Assembly (NCBI RefSeq): GCF_018294505.1
Contig: NC_057809.1
Span: 509,992,741-510,056,740 of the forward strand
DNA: 64,000 nt
DNA from: Triticum aestivum
Taxonomy: Eukaryota > Streptophyta > Magnoliopsida > Poales > Poaceae
Reading direction: 5' to 3'
Notes under the pieces: generated by a model
Database searches by the model: none
What the model was told of the DNA's origin: nothing
The model's input: the letters and a program-made list of their open reading frames with translations, nothing else
Shown here: positions 31,694 through 44,224 of the stretch, piece after piece
Layout: each line of letters starts with the position of its first letter
How positions within the stretch are numbered: position 1 is the stretch's first letter
Translations under genes and position numbers: made by a program

Positions 31694-34440
31694 ATCTATC
31701 CTCGCTTTTATGCCTAGCTAGGGGCGTTAAACGATAACGCTTGTTGCGAGGCAACCCAATTTTATTTTTATTCCTTGCCTTTTGCTCCTGTTTAGTAATA
31801 AATAAATTATTTATCCTCTGTTTTGGTTGTGTCTTTTTGTGTTTAGTTAGTGTTTGTGCCAAGTAGAACCGTTGGGATGACTTGGGGAAAGTCTTGTTGA
31901 ACTTGCTGTAAAAAACAGAAACTTTAGCGCTCACGAGAACTGATGTCATTTTTATTTGAAGAGTGAAATTTAGTTAATTATTTTTGCATATGATTAATAG
32001 ATAAATTCGTCACGTCCAGCAATTTATTTTAGAATTTTTGGGCTTGCAGATCTTGCGCTAGCTACAGATTACTACAGACTGTTCTGTTTTTGACAGATTC
32101 TGTTTTTCGTGTGTTGTTTGCTTATTTGGATGAATCTATGGCTAGTAAAATAGTTTATAATCCATAGAGAAGTTGGAATACAGTAGGTTTAAAACCAATA
32201 TAAATAAATAATGAGTTCATTACAGTACCTTGAAGTGGTCTTTTGTTTTCTTTCGCTAACGGAGCTCACGAGTTTTCTATTTTGAGTTTTGTGTTGTGAA
32301 GTTTTCAAGTTTTGGGTGAATTCTTTTGATGGATCATGGAACAAGGAGTGGCAAGAGCCTAAGCTTGGGGATGCCCATGGAACCCCCAAGATAATCCAAG
32401 GACACCAAAAAGTCAAAGCTTGGGGATGCCCCGAGAGGCATCCCCTCTTTCGTCCACTTCCATCGGTAATTTACTTGGAGCTATATTTTTATTCACCAAC
32501 ATGATATGTGTTTTTCTTGGAGCGTCTTGTATTATTTTTGTCTTTGTGTATTAGTATGCCACAATCATCCTTGCTGTACGCACCTTTTGAGAGAGCCATA
32601 CATGAATTAAAATTTGATAGAATACTCTATGTGCTTCACTTATATCTTTTGAGCTAGATAATTTTGCTCTATGTGCTTCACTTATATCTTTTGAGCGTTA
32701 TAATTTTGCTCTATGTGGTTCACTTAGATCTTTTAGAGCATGGTGGTGGATTTGTTTTAAAGAAACTATTGGTCTCTCATGCTTCACTTAAATTATTTTG
32801 AGAGTCTCTTAATAGCATGGTAATTTGCTTAATAATAATATGCTTGGTATTCAAGATTTGTGAAACTTTCTTTTGAGTGTGTTGAATACTAAGAAAGGAT
32901 TGAAGCATGATAATTGTTTTGAGATATGGAGGCGATAATATTAAAGTCATGCTAGTTGAGTAGTTGTGAATTTAAAGAATAGTTGTGTTAGAGTTTGTTA
33001 TTCCCGTAGCATGCACGTATGGTGAACCGTTATGTGACGAAGTCGGAGCATGATTTATTTATTGATTGTCTTCCTTATGAGTGGCGGTCGGGGACGAGCG
33101 ATGGTCTTTTCCTACCAATCTATCCCCCTAGGAGCATGCACGTAATACTTTGCTTTGATAACTTCTAGATTTTTGCAATAAGTATATGAGTTCTTTATGA
33201 CTAATGTTGAGTCCATGGATTATACGCACTCTCACCGTTCCACCTTTGCCAGCCTCTCTAATACCGTGCACCTTTCGCCAGTATCATACACCTACCATAT
33301 ACCTTCCTCAAAACAGCCACCATACCTACCTATTATGGCATTTCCATAGCCATTCCGAGATATATTGCCATGCAACTTTCCACCATCTAGTTCATCATGA
33401 TACACTCCATCATTGTCATATTGCATATCCCGGTACACCGCCGGATGCATTCACATAGAGTCATATTTTGTTCTAAGTATCGAGTTGTAATTGTTGAGTT
33501 ATAAGAAAAATAAAAGTGTGATGATCATCATTATTAGAGCATTGTCCCAGTGAGGAAAAAATGATGGAGGCTATGATTCCCCCATAAGTCGGGATGAGAC
33601 TCCGGACGAAAAAAAGAAAGAGAAAAGGCCCAAAAAATGAGAGAAAAAGAGAGAAGGGACAATGTTACTATCCTTTTACCACACTTGTGCTTCAAAGTAG
33701 CACCATGATCTTCATAGTAGAGAGTCTCTCATGTTATCACTTTCATATACTAGTGGGAATTTTATATTATAGAACTTGGCTTGTATATTCCAATGATGGG
33801 CTTCCTCAAATTGCCCTAGGTCTTCATGAGCAAGCAAGTTGGATGCACACCCACTTAGTTTCTTTTGTTGAGATTTCATACATTTATAGCTCTAGTGCAT
33901 CCGTTGCATGGCAATCCCTACTCACTCTCATTGATATCTATTGATGGGCATCTCCATAGCCCGTTGATACGCCTAGTTGATGTGAGACTATCTTCCCCTC
34001 CTTTTTGTCTTCTCCACAATCACCATTCTATTCCACCTATAGTGCTATATCCATGGCTCACACTCATGTATTGCGTGAAGATTGAAAAAGTTTTGAAAAA
34101 GTTAGAGTATGAAACAATTGCTTGGCTTGTCATCGGGGTTGTGCATGATTTAAATACATTGTGTGGTGAAGATGGAGCATAGCCAGACTATATGATTTTG
34201 TAGGGATAACTTTATTTGGCCATGTTATTTTGAGAAGACATAATTGCTTTGTTAGTATGCTTGAAGTATTATTATTTTTATGTCAATATAAACTTTTGTG
34301 TTGAATCTTTCTAATCTGAATATCATACCACAATTAAGAAGATTTGCATTGAAATTATGCCAAGTAGCACTCCGCATCAAAAATTCTCTTTTTATCATTT
34401 ACCTACTCGAGGACGAGCAGGAATTAAGCTTGGGGATGCC
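31694..34440 (+). other. Long non-coding 3' interior of the Gypsy element
   Basis: No frame beyond about 115 codons and no polymerase motif. It starts with AGCTAGGGGCGTTAAACG and a GAGGCAACCCAA phrase typical of this family, carries AAGCTTGGGGATGCC at 32361, 32416 and 34426, and a 42-base tandem repeat at 32625-32750. The last AAGCTTGGGGATGCC is the polypurine tract of the right LTR. Confidence 0.75.
32625..32750. repeat. 42-base tandem repeat, three copies
   Basis: CTCTATGTGCTTCACTTATA and following bases repeat at 32625, 32667 and 32709; the third copy has a few changes. Confidence 0.9.
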
Positions 34441-35994
34441 CGATACGTCTCCAACGTATCTATAATTTTTTATTGCTCCATGCTATATTATCTACTGTTT
34501 TGGACTATATTGGGCTTTATTTCCACTTTTATATTATTTTTGGGGCTAACCTATTAACCGGAGGCCCAGCCCAGAATTGCTGTTTTTTTTTGCCTATTTT
34601 AGTGTTTCGAAGAAACGGAATATCAAACGGAGTCCAAACGGAATAAAATCTTCGGGAACGTGATTTTCTCACCGAACGTGATCCAGGAGACTTGGACCCT
34701 GCTCCAAGGAACAAAAGAGGCGGTCACGAGGGTGGGGGGCTCGCCCCCCTGCCTCGTGGGCCCCTCGTTGCTCCTCTGGCGTACTTCTTCCTCCTATATA
34801 TACACACGTACCCCCAAACGATCAGAACATGAGCCAAAAACCTAATTCCACCGCCGCAACATTCTGTATCCACGAGATCCCGTCTTGGGGCCTGTTCCGG
34901 AGCTCCGCCGGAAGAGGGTCGTCATAACGGAGGGCTTCTACATCATCCTAGCCCCTCTGATGAAGTGTGATTAGTTTACCTTAGACCTTCGGGTCCATAG
35001 TTAGTAGCTAGATGGCTTCTTCTCTCCCTTTGAATCTCAATACAAAGTTCTCCCCCTCTCTTGTGGAGATCTATTCGATGTAATCTTCTTTTTGCGGTGT
35101 GTTTGTTGAGACCGATGAATTGTGGGTTAATGATCAAGTCTATCTATGAATAATATTTGAATCTTCTCTGTATTCTTTTATGTATGATTGATTATCTTTG
35201 CAAGTCTCTTCGAATTATCAGTTTGGTTTGGCCAACTAGATTGGTAGTTCTTGCCATGGGAGAAGTGCTTAGCTTGGGGTTCGATCTTGCGGTGTCCTTA
35301 CCCAGTGATAGAAGGGGCAGCAAGGCACATATTGTATCGTTGCCATCGAGGATAACAAGATGGGGTTTATTTCATATTGCATGAATTTATCTCTCTACAT
35401 CATGTCATCTTGCTTAAGGCGTTACTCTGTTTTAACTTAATACTCTAGATGCATGCTGGATAGCGGTCGATGAGTGGAGTAATAGTAGTAGATGCAGAAT
35501 CATTTCGATCTACTTGTCACGGACGTGATGCCTATATACATGATCATGCCTAGATATTCTCATAACTATGCTCAATTCTGTCAATTGCTCAATAGTAATT
35601 TGTTCACCCACCATAGAATACTTATGCTCTTGAGAGAAGCCACTAGTGAAACCTATGGCCCCCAGGTCTATTCTCATCATGTCAATCTCCATCACTTTAA
35701 TCTTGCTTTGCTTTTTTACTTTGCTTTTACTTTTTACTTTGCATCTTCATACCAAAAATACCAAAATATTATATCTATCAGATCTCACTCTCGTAAGTGA
35801 CCGTGAAGGGCTTGACAACCCCTAATCGCGTTGGTTGCGAGTAGCTATCGCTTTGTGCAGGTACGAGGGACTTGAGCGTGGGCTCCTACTGGATTGATAC
35901 CTTGGTTCTCAAAAACTGAGGGAAATACTTACGCTACTCTGCTGCATCATCCCTTCGTCTTCTGGGAAAACCAACGCAAGCTCAAGATGTAGCA
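34441..35994 (+). repeat. Gypsy right LTR
   Basis: Full-length 1554-base partner of the left LTR. It ends CTCAAGATGTAGCA and is followed by the GATAT duplication. Confidence 0.9.
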
Positions 35995-36209
35995 GATATG
36001 ATCAACATAGTGATGTTCACCATTGAAAACTACTCCATCTCACGTGATGATCGGACATGGTTTAGATGATATGGATCACGTGATCACTTAGATGAAGAGA
36101 GGGATGTCTATCTAAGTGGGAGTTCTTAAGTAATTTGATTTATTGAACTTTAATTTATCATGAACTTAGTACCTGATAGTATTTTTCATGTCTATATTGT
36201 TGTAGATAG

Positions 36210-39200
36210 ATGGACCATGTTGTTGTTCCGTTGAATTTTAAATGCGTTCCTAGAGAAAGCTAAGTTGAAAGATGATGGTAGCAACTACACGGACTGGGTC
36301 CGTAACTTGAATTACGTCCTGGAAGCACCGCTAGGTGACAGACCCGCTGCAGGAGGAATGCCAGACGTTAAGAACACCTGGCATGGAAAAGCTGATGACT
36401 ACTCGATAGTTTAGTGTGTCATGCTTTAAGGCTTAGAACCGGGACTTCAACGACATTTTGAACGTCATGGAGCATATGAGATGTTCTAGGAGTTGCAATT
36501 AATATTTCAAGCAAATGCTCGGATTGAGAGATATGAAGTCTCCAATAAGTTCTATAGCTGCAAGATGAAGGAGAATAGTTATGTCAGTGAACATATACTC
36601 AGAACGTCTGGGTACCACAACCACTTGACTCAACTGGGAGTTAATCTTCCTGATGATAGTGTCATTGACAGAGTTCTTCAATCACTGCCACCAAGCTACA
36701 AGAGCTTCATGATGAACTATAATATGCAAGGGATGGATAAGACAATTCCTGAGCTCTTCGCAATGGTAAAGGCTGCAGAGGTAGAAATCAAGAAAGAGCA
36801 TCAAGTGTTGATGGTCAACAAGATCACCAGTTTCAAGAAAAAGGGTAAAGGGAAGAAGGGGAACTTCAAAAAGAATAGCAAGCCAGTTGCTGCTCAAGTG
36901 AAGAAACCCAAGTCTGGACCTAAGCCTGAGATTGAGTGCTTCTACTGCAAAGGAACTGGTCACTAGAAGAGGAATTGCCCCAAGTATTTGGCAGAGAAGA
37001 AGGATGTCAAAGTGAAAGGTATATTTGATATACATGTTATTGATGTGTACCTTACTAATGCTCGCAGTAGTGCCTGGGTATTTGATACTGGTTTAGTTGC
37101 TAACATTTACAACTCGAAACAGGGGCTACGGATTAAGCGAAGATTGGCTAAGGACGAGGTGATGATGCGCGTGGGAAATGGTTCCAAAGTCGATGTGATC
37201 GTCGTCGGCACGCTACCTCTACATCTACCTTCGAGACTAGTTTTAGACCTGAATAATTGTTATTTGGTGCCAGCATTGAGCATGAACATTATATCTGGAT
37301 CTTGTTTAATGTGAGACAGTTATTCACTTAAATCAGAGAATAATGGTTGCTCTATTTATATGAGTAATATCTTTTATGGTCATGCACCCTTGATGATTGG
37401 TCTATTTTTACTAAATCTTGATAGTAGTGATACACATGTTCATAGTATTGAAGCCAAAAGATGCAGAGTTGATAATGATAGTGCAACTTATTTGTGGCAC
37501 TACCATTTAGGTCATATTGGTGTAAAGCGCATGAATAAACTCCATTCTGATGGACTTCTGGAATCACTTGATTATGAATCACTTGGTACATGTGAACCAT
37601 GCCTCATGGGCAAGATGACTAAAACTCCGTTCTCCGGAACAATGCAGCGAGCAACAGAGTTATTGGAAATCATACATACTGATGTATGTGGTCTAATGAA
37701 CTTTGAAGCTCGCGACGGATATCATTATTTTCTCACCTTCACAGATGATTTGAGCCGATATGGGTATATCTACTTGATGAAACATAAGTCAGAAATATTT
37801 GAGAAGTTCAAAGAATTTCAGAGTGAAGTGGAAAATCATCGTAACAAGAAAATCAAGTTTCTACGATCTGACCGTGGAGGTGAATATTTGAGTTATGAGT
37901 TTGGACTTCATTTGAAACATTGCGGAATAGTTTCGCAACTCACGCCGCCTGGAACACCACGGTGTAATGGTGTGTTCGAACATCGTAATCGTACTTACTA
38001 GATATGGTGCGATCTATAATGTCTCTCACTGATTTACCGCTATCATTTTGGGGTTACGTTTTAGAGACAGCTGCATTCACGTTAAATAGGGCACCATCTA
38101 AATCCGTCGAGATGACACCATATGAATTGTGGTTTGGCAAGAAACCCAAGTTGTTGTTTCTTAAAGTTTGGGGCTGCGATGCTTATATGAAATTTTTTCA
38201 ACCTGATAAGCTCAAACCAATTCGGAGAAATGTTTCTTCATAAGATACCCAAAGGAGACTATTGGGTACACCTTCTATCATAGATCCGAAGGAAAGATAT
38301 TTGTTGCTAAAAATGGATCCTTTCTAGAGAAGGAGTTTCTCTCGAAAGAAGTGAGTGAGAGGAAAGTAGAACTTGACGAGGTAATTGTACCTTCTCCCTT
38401 ATTGGAAAGTAGTTCATCACTGAAATCAGTTCCGGTGATTCCCACACCGGTAAGTGAGGAAGCTAATGATGATGATCATGAAACTTCTGATCAAGTTACT
38501 ACCGAACCTCGTAGGTCAACCAGAGTAAGATCCGCACCAACGTGGTATGGTAATCCTGTTCTGGAATTCATGTTACTTGACCATGACGAACCTACGAACT
38601 ATGAGGAAGCGATGATGATCCCAGATTCCGCAAAATGGCTTGAGGCCATGAAATCTGAGATGGAATCCATGTATGAGAACAAAGAATGGACTTTGGTTGA
38701 CTTGCCCGATGATCGGCATGCCACAGAGAATAAATGGGTCTTCAAGAAGAAGACTGACACTGACAGTAATGTTACTGTCTACAAAGCTTGACTTGTTGCA
38801 AAAGGTTTTCGACAAGTTCAAGGAGTTGACTACGATCAGACCTTCCCACCCGTAGCGATGCTTAAGTTCGTCCGACTCATGTTAGCAATTGCCGCATTTT
38901 ATGATTAGGAAATTTGGCAAATGGATGTCAAAACTGCATTCCTTAATGGATACCTTAAAAAAGAGTTGTATATGATGCAACCAGAAGGTTTTGTCGATCT
39001 AAAAGGTGCTAACAAAGTGTGCAATCTCCAGCGATCCATTTACGGACTGGTGCAAGCCTCTCGGAGTTGGAATATATGCTTTGATAGTGTGATCAAAGCA
39101 TATGGTTTTGTACAGACTTTTAGAGAAGCTTGTATTTACAAGAAAGTGAGTGGGAGCTCCGCAGCATTTTTGATATTATATGTAGATGATATACTGTTGA

Positions 39201-39656
39201 TCGGAAATGATACTGAATTTCTGAATAGCATAAAAGGATACTTGAATAAGAATTTTTCAATGAAAGACCTCGGTGAAGCTGCTTATATATTGGGCAGCAA
39301 GATCTATAGAGATAGATCAAGACGCTTAATTGGACTTTCACAAAGCACATACCTTGATAAAGTTTTGAAGAAGTTCAAAATGGATCAGTCAAAGAAAGGG
39401 TTCTTGCCTGTATTACAAGGTGTGAAGTTGAGTCAGACTCAATGCCCGACCACTGCAGAAGATAGAGAGTAAATGAAAGGTGTTCCCTATGCTTCAGCCA
39501 TAGGCTCTATCATGTATGCAATGCTGTGTACCAGACCTGATGTGTGCCTTACTATAAGTTCAGCTGGGAGGTACCAAAGTAATCCAGGAGTGGATCATTG
39601 GATAGTGGTCAAGGGCATCCTGAAATACCTGAAAAGGACTAAAGATATGTTTCTCG
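36210..39656 (+). pseudogene. Copia gag-pol of Angela A, many stops, 3' truncated
   Basis: Order is gag, protease, integrase, reverse transcriptase, as in all Copia elements. Gag runs from the ATG at 36210 and is broken by stops near 36412-36490, then open at 36493-36966 with a CCHC knuckle (CFYCKGTGH) that meets a TAG. Protease: FDTGLVANIYNS near 37081. Integrase: TYLWHYHLGHIGVKRMNK and CEPCLMGK (about 37488-37605), then IHTDVCG and FLRSDRGGEY; a TAG follows at 37999. Further pieces are 38004-38243, 38351-38791 (start of reverse transcriptase) and 38921-39472 with [13 protein letters not shown] and the catalytic YVDDILLIG near 39180. The last piece (39473-39656) ends at KYLKRTKDMF and passes directly into LTR 2, so the RNase H domain is lost. 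It cannot make a working polyprotein. Confidence 0.9.
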
Positions 39657-41375
39657 TGAAGGAAATATGCCCTAGAGGCAATAATAAATTTACTATTTAT
39701 TTCCTTATATCATGATAAATATTCATTATTCATGCTAGAATTGTATTAACCGGAAACATAATACATGTGTGAATACATAGACAAACAGAGTGTCACTAGT
39801 ATGCCTCTACTTGACTAGCTTGTTGATAAAAGATGGTTATGTTTCCTTGCCATAGACATGAGTTGTCATTTGATTAACGGGATCAAATCATTAGGAGAAT
39901 GATGTGATTGACTTGACCCATTCCGTTAGCTTAGCACTTGATCGTTTAGTTTGTTGCTATTGCTTTCTTCATAACTTATACATGTTCCTATGACTATGAG
40001 ATTATGCAACTCCCGTTTACCGGAGGAACACTTTGTGTGCTACCAAACGTCACAACGTAACTGGGTGATTATAAAGGTGCTCTACAGGTGTCCCCGAAGG
40101 TACTTGTTGGGTTAGGGTATTTCGAGATTAGGATTTGTCACTCCGATTGTCGGAGAGGTATCTCTGGGCCCTCTCGGTAATGTACAACACTCAAGCCTTG
40201 CAAGCATTGCAACCAATAAGTTAGTTGCGGGATGATGTATTACGGAACGAGTAAAGAGACTTGCCGGTAACAAGATTCAACTAGGTATTGAGATACCGAC
40301 GATCGAATCTCAGGCAAGCAACATACCGATGACAAAGGGAACAATGTATGTTGTTATGCGGTCTGACCGATAAAGATCTTCATAGAATATGTAGGAGCCA
40401 ACATGAGCATCCAGGTTCCGCTATTGGTTATTGACCAGAGATGTGTCTCGTCATGTCTACATAGTTCTCGAACACGTAGGGTCCGCATGCTTAAAGTTCG
40501 ATGACGATCGTAATTAGGGTTTTTGTGGTTTGATGTACCGAAGGTTGTTCAGAGTCCTGGATGTGATCACGGACATGACGAGGAGTCTTGAAATGGTCGA
40601 GACATAAAGATTGATATATTGGAAGCCTTTTGGATATCAGAATCGTTCCGGGTGAAATCGGGATTTTACCGAAGTACCGGGAGGTTATCGGAACCCCCCC
40701 GAGGGTTAATGGGCCTACATGGGCCCTAATGGAGAAGAGGAGGGCCGGCCAGGGCAGGCCGCGCGCCCTCTCCCCCTAGTCCGAATAGGACAAGGAGGGG
40801 GGCGCCCCCCTTTTCCTCTTTCCCCCTTCCCCTTTCCTTCTCCAACAAGGCAAGAGGGGGGAGTCCTACTCCCGGTGGGAGTAGGACTCCTCCAGGCGTA
40901 CCCCTAGGGGCCGGCCGCACCTCCCCCCTCCCCCCTTTATATACGGGGGCAAGGGGGCACCCCATGACACACAAGTTGATCTTCGTGATCATTCCTTAGC
41001 CGTGTACGGTGCCCCCTTCCACCATATTCCACCTCGGTCATATCGTAGCGGTGCTTAGGCGAAGCCCTGCATCGGTAGAACATCATCACCATCATCACGC
41101 CGTCATGCTGACAAAACTCTCCCTCAACACTCGGCTGGATCGGAGCTCGAGGGATGTCACCGAGTTGAACGTGTGCAGAACTCGGAGGTGCCGTACATTC
41201 GGTACTTGGATCGGTCGGATCGGGAAGACGTACGACTACTTCCTCTACGTTGTGTCAACGCTTCCGTTGCCGGTCTACGAGGGTACGTAGAGAACACTCT
41301 CCCCTCTTGTTGCTATGCATCACCATGATCTTGGTGTGCGTAGGAATTTTTTTGAAATTACTACGTTCCCCAACA
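39657..41375 (+). repeat. Angela-type Copia LTR 2
   Basis: It begins TGAAGGAAATATGCCCTAGA like LTR 1, is 1719 bases long and ends TTCCCCAACA. TATA box CTTTATATACGG is near 40935. Copia sequence lies on both sides: pol on the left, primer binding site and leader on the right. Confidence 0.92.
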
Positions 41376-42258
41376 GTGGCATCCGAGCCAGGTTTTATGC
41401 GTTGATGTTATATGCACGAGTAGAACACAAGTGAGTTGTGGGCGATATAAGTCATACTGCTTACCAGCATGTCATACTTTGGTTCGGCGGTATTGTTGGA
41501 TGAAGTGGCCCGGACCGACATTACGCGTACGCTTACGCGAGACTGGTTCTACCGACGTGCTTTGCACACAGGTGGCTGGCGGGTGTCAGTTTCTCCAACT
41601 TTAGTTGAATCGAGTGTGGCTACGCCTGGTCCTTGCGAAAGTTAAAACAACACTATCTTGACAAACTATCGTTGTGGTTTTGATGTGTAGGTAAGAACGG
41701 TTCTTGCTAAGCCCGTAGCAGCCACGTAAAACTTGCAACAACAAAGTAGAGGACGTCTAGCTTGTTTTTGCAGGGCATGTTGTGATGTGATATGGTCAAG
41801 ACATGATGCTAAATTTTATTGTATGAGATGATCATGTTTTGTAACCGAGTTATCGGCAACTGGCAGGAGCCATATGGTTGTCGCTTTATTGTATGCAATG
41901 CAATCGCGCTGTAATGATTTACTTTATCACTAAGCGGTAGCGATAGTCGTGGAAGCATAAGATTGGTGAGACGACAACGATGCTACGATGGAGATCAAGG
42001 TGTCGTGCCGGTGACGATGGTGATCATGACGGTACTTCGGAGATGGAGATCACAAGTACAAGATGATGATGGCCATATCATATCACTTATATTGATTGCA
42101 TGTGATGTTTATCTTTTATGCATCTTATCTTGCTTTGATTGACGGTAGCATTATAAGATGATCTCTCACTAAATTTCAAGATATAAGTGTTCTCCCTGAG
42201 TATGCACCGTTGCCAAAGTTCGTCGTGCCCAGACACCACGTGATGATCGGGTGTGATT
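41376..42258 (+). mobile_element. Copia leader fragment after LTR 2
   Basis: The primer binding site and leader, homologous to 26858-27740, follow the LTR directly. Homology ends at GATCGGGTGTGAT (42258), where the Athila-like fragment starts. Confidence 0.85.
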
Positions 42259-43754
42259 GATATTGCCTCTAGGCACTTGTGGGAGTAGTTGCTATCAATA
42301 TTGTTGAGTTTGGTTCAGTTTTATTTTGAAGTTAGTAATAAATTCAGAAATTTTCAGAAAAAAGATGAAGAGATTTTTAGGGGCTCATCGAGCCGAAGCT
42401 TGAAGGATAAACAAAGTGAAGAGAACAAGAAGCTCAAGTATAATCTCCCTCGCACCGCGGAGGTTCAGCTGTGTGAATGGCCTTGTGATGATTTCTTGAG
42501 AGCAGCCGGGATTTATGATGATTTATGTGAATTGGCTGAGAATGTAGGCCTCACCACCTTCCTCCATGACCAACGCGAACATTATCTCTTACTCACCAAT
42601 ATCTTTGTGCAAAAATTTCATTTCCATGCTAGGAGCTCACCACCTTCGGTGGAATTTTATTTATATGATGAGCATAAGGAGATATCACTTTATGATTTTT
42701 GTCGGGTTTGTTTGATCCCTTTTGAGGGCAGTGTAGAGGAACCGCATCGTGACAATGTGGAAGGGTTTATTAATACAATTGTTGTAGGGGAAACGAGGAA
42801 GGTTTCCGATGCAAGAATTACTAGCATACATTTTCCTATTTTACGTTACTTATCAATATTTGCTAGTAGTTGCTTAATTGGTCACGAAAACTGTGGCAAC
42901 CTTAGTGCCCCTGATATTGTTATGGTGTACCATGCATTGTTCGATGATGACACATTTAGTATGGGCGCTATTGTTGCAAAGCGGTTAAATCTTAACTGTA
43001 ATAAAGGCCCCGTCCTTGGAGGCATCTTCGCCTCGCGCCTCGCTGCACACTTTAGCATACCTATTAGGCATTATGAGAAGGAAGAGAAGTTGCTGCCTCC
43101 TGTTTTTCTAGACTATAAGAGTATGGTAGCACATGATTTTATCGTTAAGAATAAGGAAAAGATGTTTAAGTACAAGATGATATTTCATAAAAATCACCCT
43201 GAGACTATTACTTTGCCTGCTCCTTCTTTGTTTGACTTATCTGCTGGGAAGTACCTTGTTCCACTGGAGGCCATTCACGCCTACGGAAACCCCACACCAG
43301 CTACAGAGCCAGAGCCTGAACCACAATTTGATCCTCACCGGCAGTCTGTTTATCAGTGGAATCCGGAAGAGATTGCCAATCAGTGGCACCAGGAGGATTC
43401 TTCTCAATATGACCCCAACTATTACTATGGATATCCGCCAGGCCAGCCGTGGCCATAGACCAACTTAGGCGAAAAGCCTAAGCTTGGGGAGTACATATTT
43501 CTCACTGACATTACATTCATGTTCACACACTCATGCTAGTTGTCGGTGCTCATACTTTTTTGTTGTATTATCCATGCTAGTTTATTTTCCTTTTTATGCT
43601 TTCTTCTTATGTGTTTAATAAACCTTAAGAAAAAACAAAAAAAAATTAGTTGCATATTTTAGTTAGTTTACTTTCCATGCCTGTAGTAGTAATAATTAAA
43701 AGAAAACCCAAAAAGATTTCTCGTTCTTCTTTTGCTTGTTGGGAGCTTTCCCGT
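42259..43754 (+). mobile_element. Athila-like Gypsy fragment
   Basis: Holds the frame at 42289-43458 and about 300 bases of 3' non-coding DNA with AAGCTTGGGGA near 43480, a word shared with the Sabrina-like element's polypurine tract. Neither LTR is present. The left edge abuts Copia leader, the right edge is cut by the LTR at 43755. Confidence 0.65.
42289..43458 (+). CDS. Athila ORF1-like protein, about 360-389 aa
   Basis: A single long open frame matching the plant ATHILA ORF-1 type of retrotransposon protein, of unknown biochemical role. Typical segments are TAEVQLCEWPCDDFLRAAGI, FHFHARSSPPSVEFYLYDEH, ISLYDFCRVCLIPFEGSVEE and ILRYLSIFASSCLIG. A Pro/Glu/Gln-rich, Tyr-rich tail (YYYGYPPGQPWP) ends it. 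The first ATG of the frame (42289) may not be the true start, since similarity becomes convincing only from about 42440; the first residues are hydrophobic and family-atypical. No other retroelement gene of this element remains. The frame is undamaged although the element around it is truncated. Confidence 0.65.
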   Translation: MLSILLSLVQFYFEVSNKFRNFQKKDEEIFRGSSSRSLKDKQSEENKKLKYNLPRTAEVQLCEWPCDDFLRAAGIYDDLCELAENVGLTTFLHDQREHYLLLTNIFVQKFHFHARSSPPSVEFYLYDEHKEISLYDFCRVCLIPFEGSVEEPHRDNVEGFINTIVVGETRKVSDARITSIHFPILRYLSIFASSCLIGHENCGNLSAPDIVMVYHALFDDDTFSMGAIVAKRLNLNCNKGPVLGGIFASRLAAHFSIPIRHYEKEEKLLPPVFLDYKSMVAHDFIVKNKEKMFKYKMIFHKNHPETITLPAPSLFDLSAGKYLVPLEAIHAYGNPTPATEPEPEPQFDPHRQSVYQWNPEEIANQWHQEDSSQYDPNYYYGYPPGQPWP

Positions 43755-44224
43755 TGTCGGTGTCAAAACCGGCGGATCTTGGGTAGGGGGTCCCGAACTG
43801 TTCGTCTAAGGCGGATGGTAACAGGAGGCTGGGGACACAATGTTTTACCCAGGTTCGGGCCCTCTTGATGGAGGTAAAACCCTATGTCCTTCTTGATTAA
43901 TATTGATGATATGGGTAGTACAAGAGTAGATCTACCACGAGACCGGAGAGGCTAAACCCTAGAAGCTAGCCTATGGTATGATTGTCTGTTGTCCTACGGA
44001 CTAAAATCCTCTTGTTTATATAGACACCGGAGAGGTTAGGGTTACACAAGGTCGGTTACAAAGGAGGAGATACACATATCCGTATTGCCTAGCTTGCCTT
44101 CCACGCCAAGTAGAGTCCCATCCGGACACGAGACAAAGTCTTCAATCTTGTATCTTCATAGTCTAACAATCCGGCCAATGGAGATAGTCCGGCTGTCCGG
44201 AGACCCCCTAATCCAGGACTCCCA
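43755..44224 (-). repeat. Gypsy 3' LTR, 470 bases
   Basis: On the plus strand it runs from TGTCGGTGTCAAAACCGG to AATCCAGGACTCCCA, so TG...CA on the minus strand. A TATA box (CTATATAAAC on minus, about 44013-44022) and the purine-rich CAGGGGATAC just outside 44224 fix the orientation. A related fragment lies at 24968. Confidence 0.8.

Larger units (their letters stand above)
27882..35994 (+). mobile_element. Sabrina-like non-autonomous Gypsy element, nested in Angela A
   Basis: Two long LTRs (27882-29426 and 34441-35994) begin TGATACGTCTCCAACG (first base changed to C in the right copy). The target duplication GATAT is at 27877-27881 and 35995-35999; removing the element restores the Copia leader as seen in the copy at 54900. 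The interior codes only gag and protease (29618-31693); about 2.7 kb after it is non-coding and ends in a purine-rich AAGCTTGGGGATGCC next to the right LTR. The left LTR is shortened at its 3' end and the primer binding site is gone. The family name is from memory. Confidence 0.85.
25128..41375 (+). mobile_element. Angela-type Copia element A, split by a Gypsy insertion
   Basis: LTR 1 (25128-26857), 5' leader (26858-27881), a nested Gypsy element (27882-35994), gag-pol (from 36210) and LTR 2 (39657-41375). The 3' part of pol (RNase H) and the polypurine region are missing: the frame at 39656 runs straight into LTR 2. No target duplication is expected at 41375, because Copia leader sequence continues there. 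Confidence 0.88.

Noticed and set aside
33204..34182. Frames of 84-116 codons in the Gypsy interior
   Set aside because: No motif and low complexity; taken as non-coding 3' interior.
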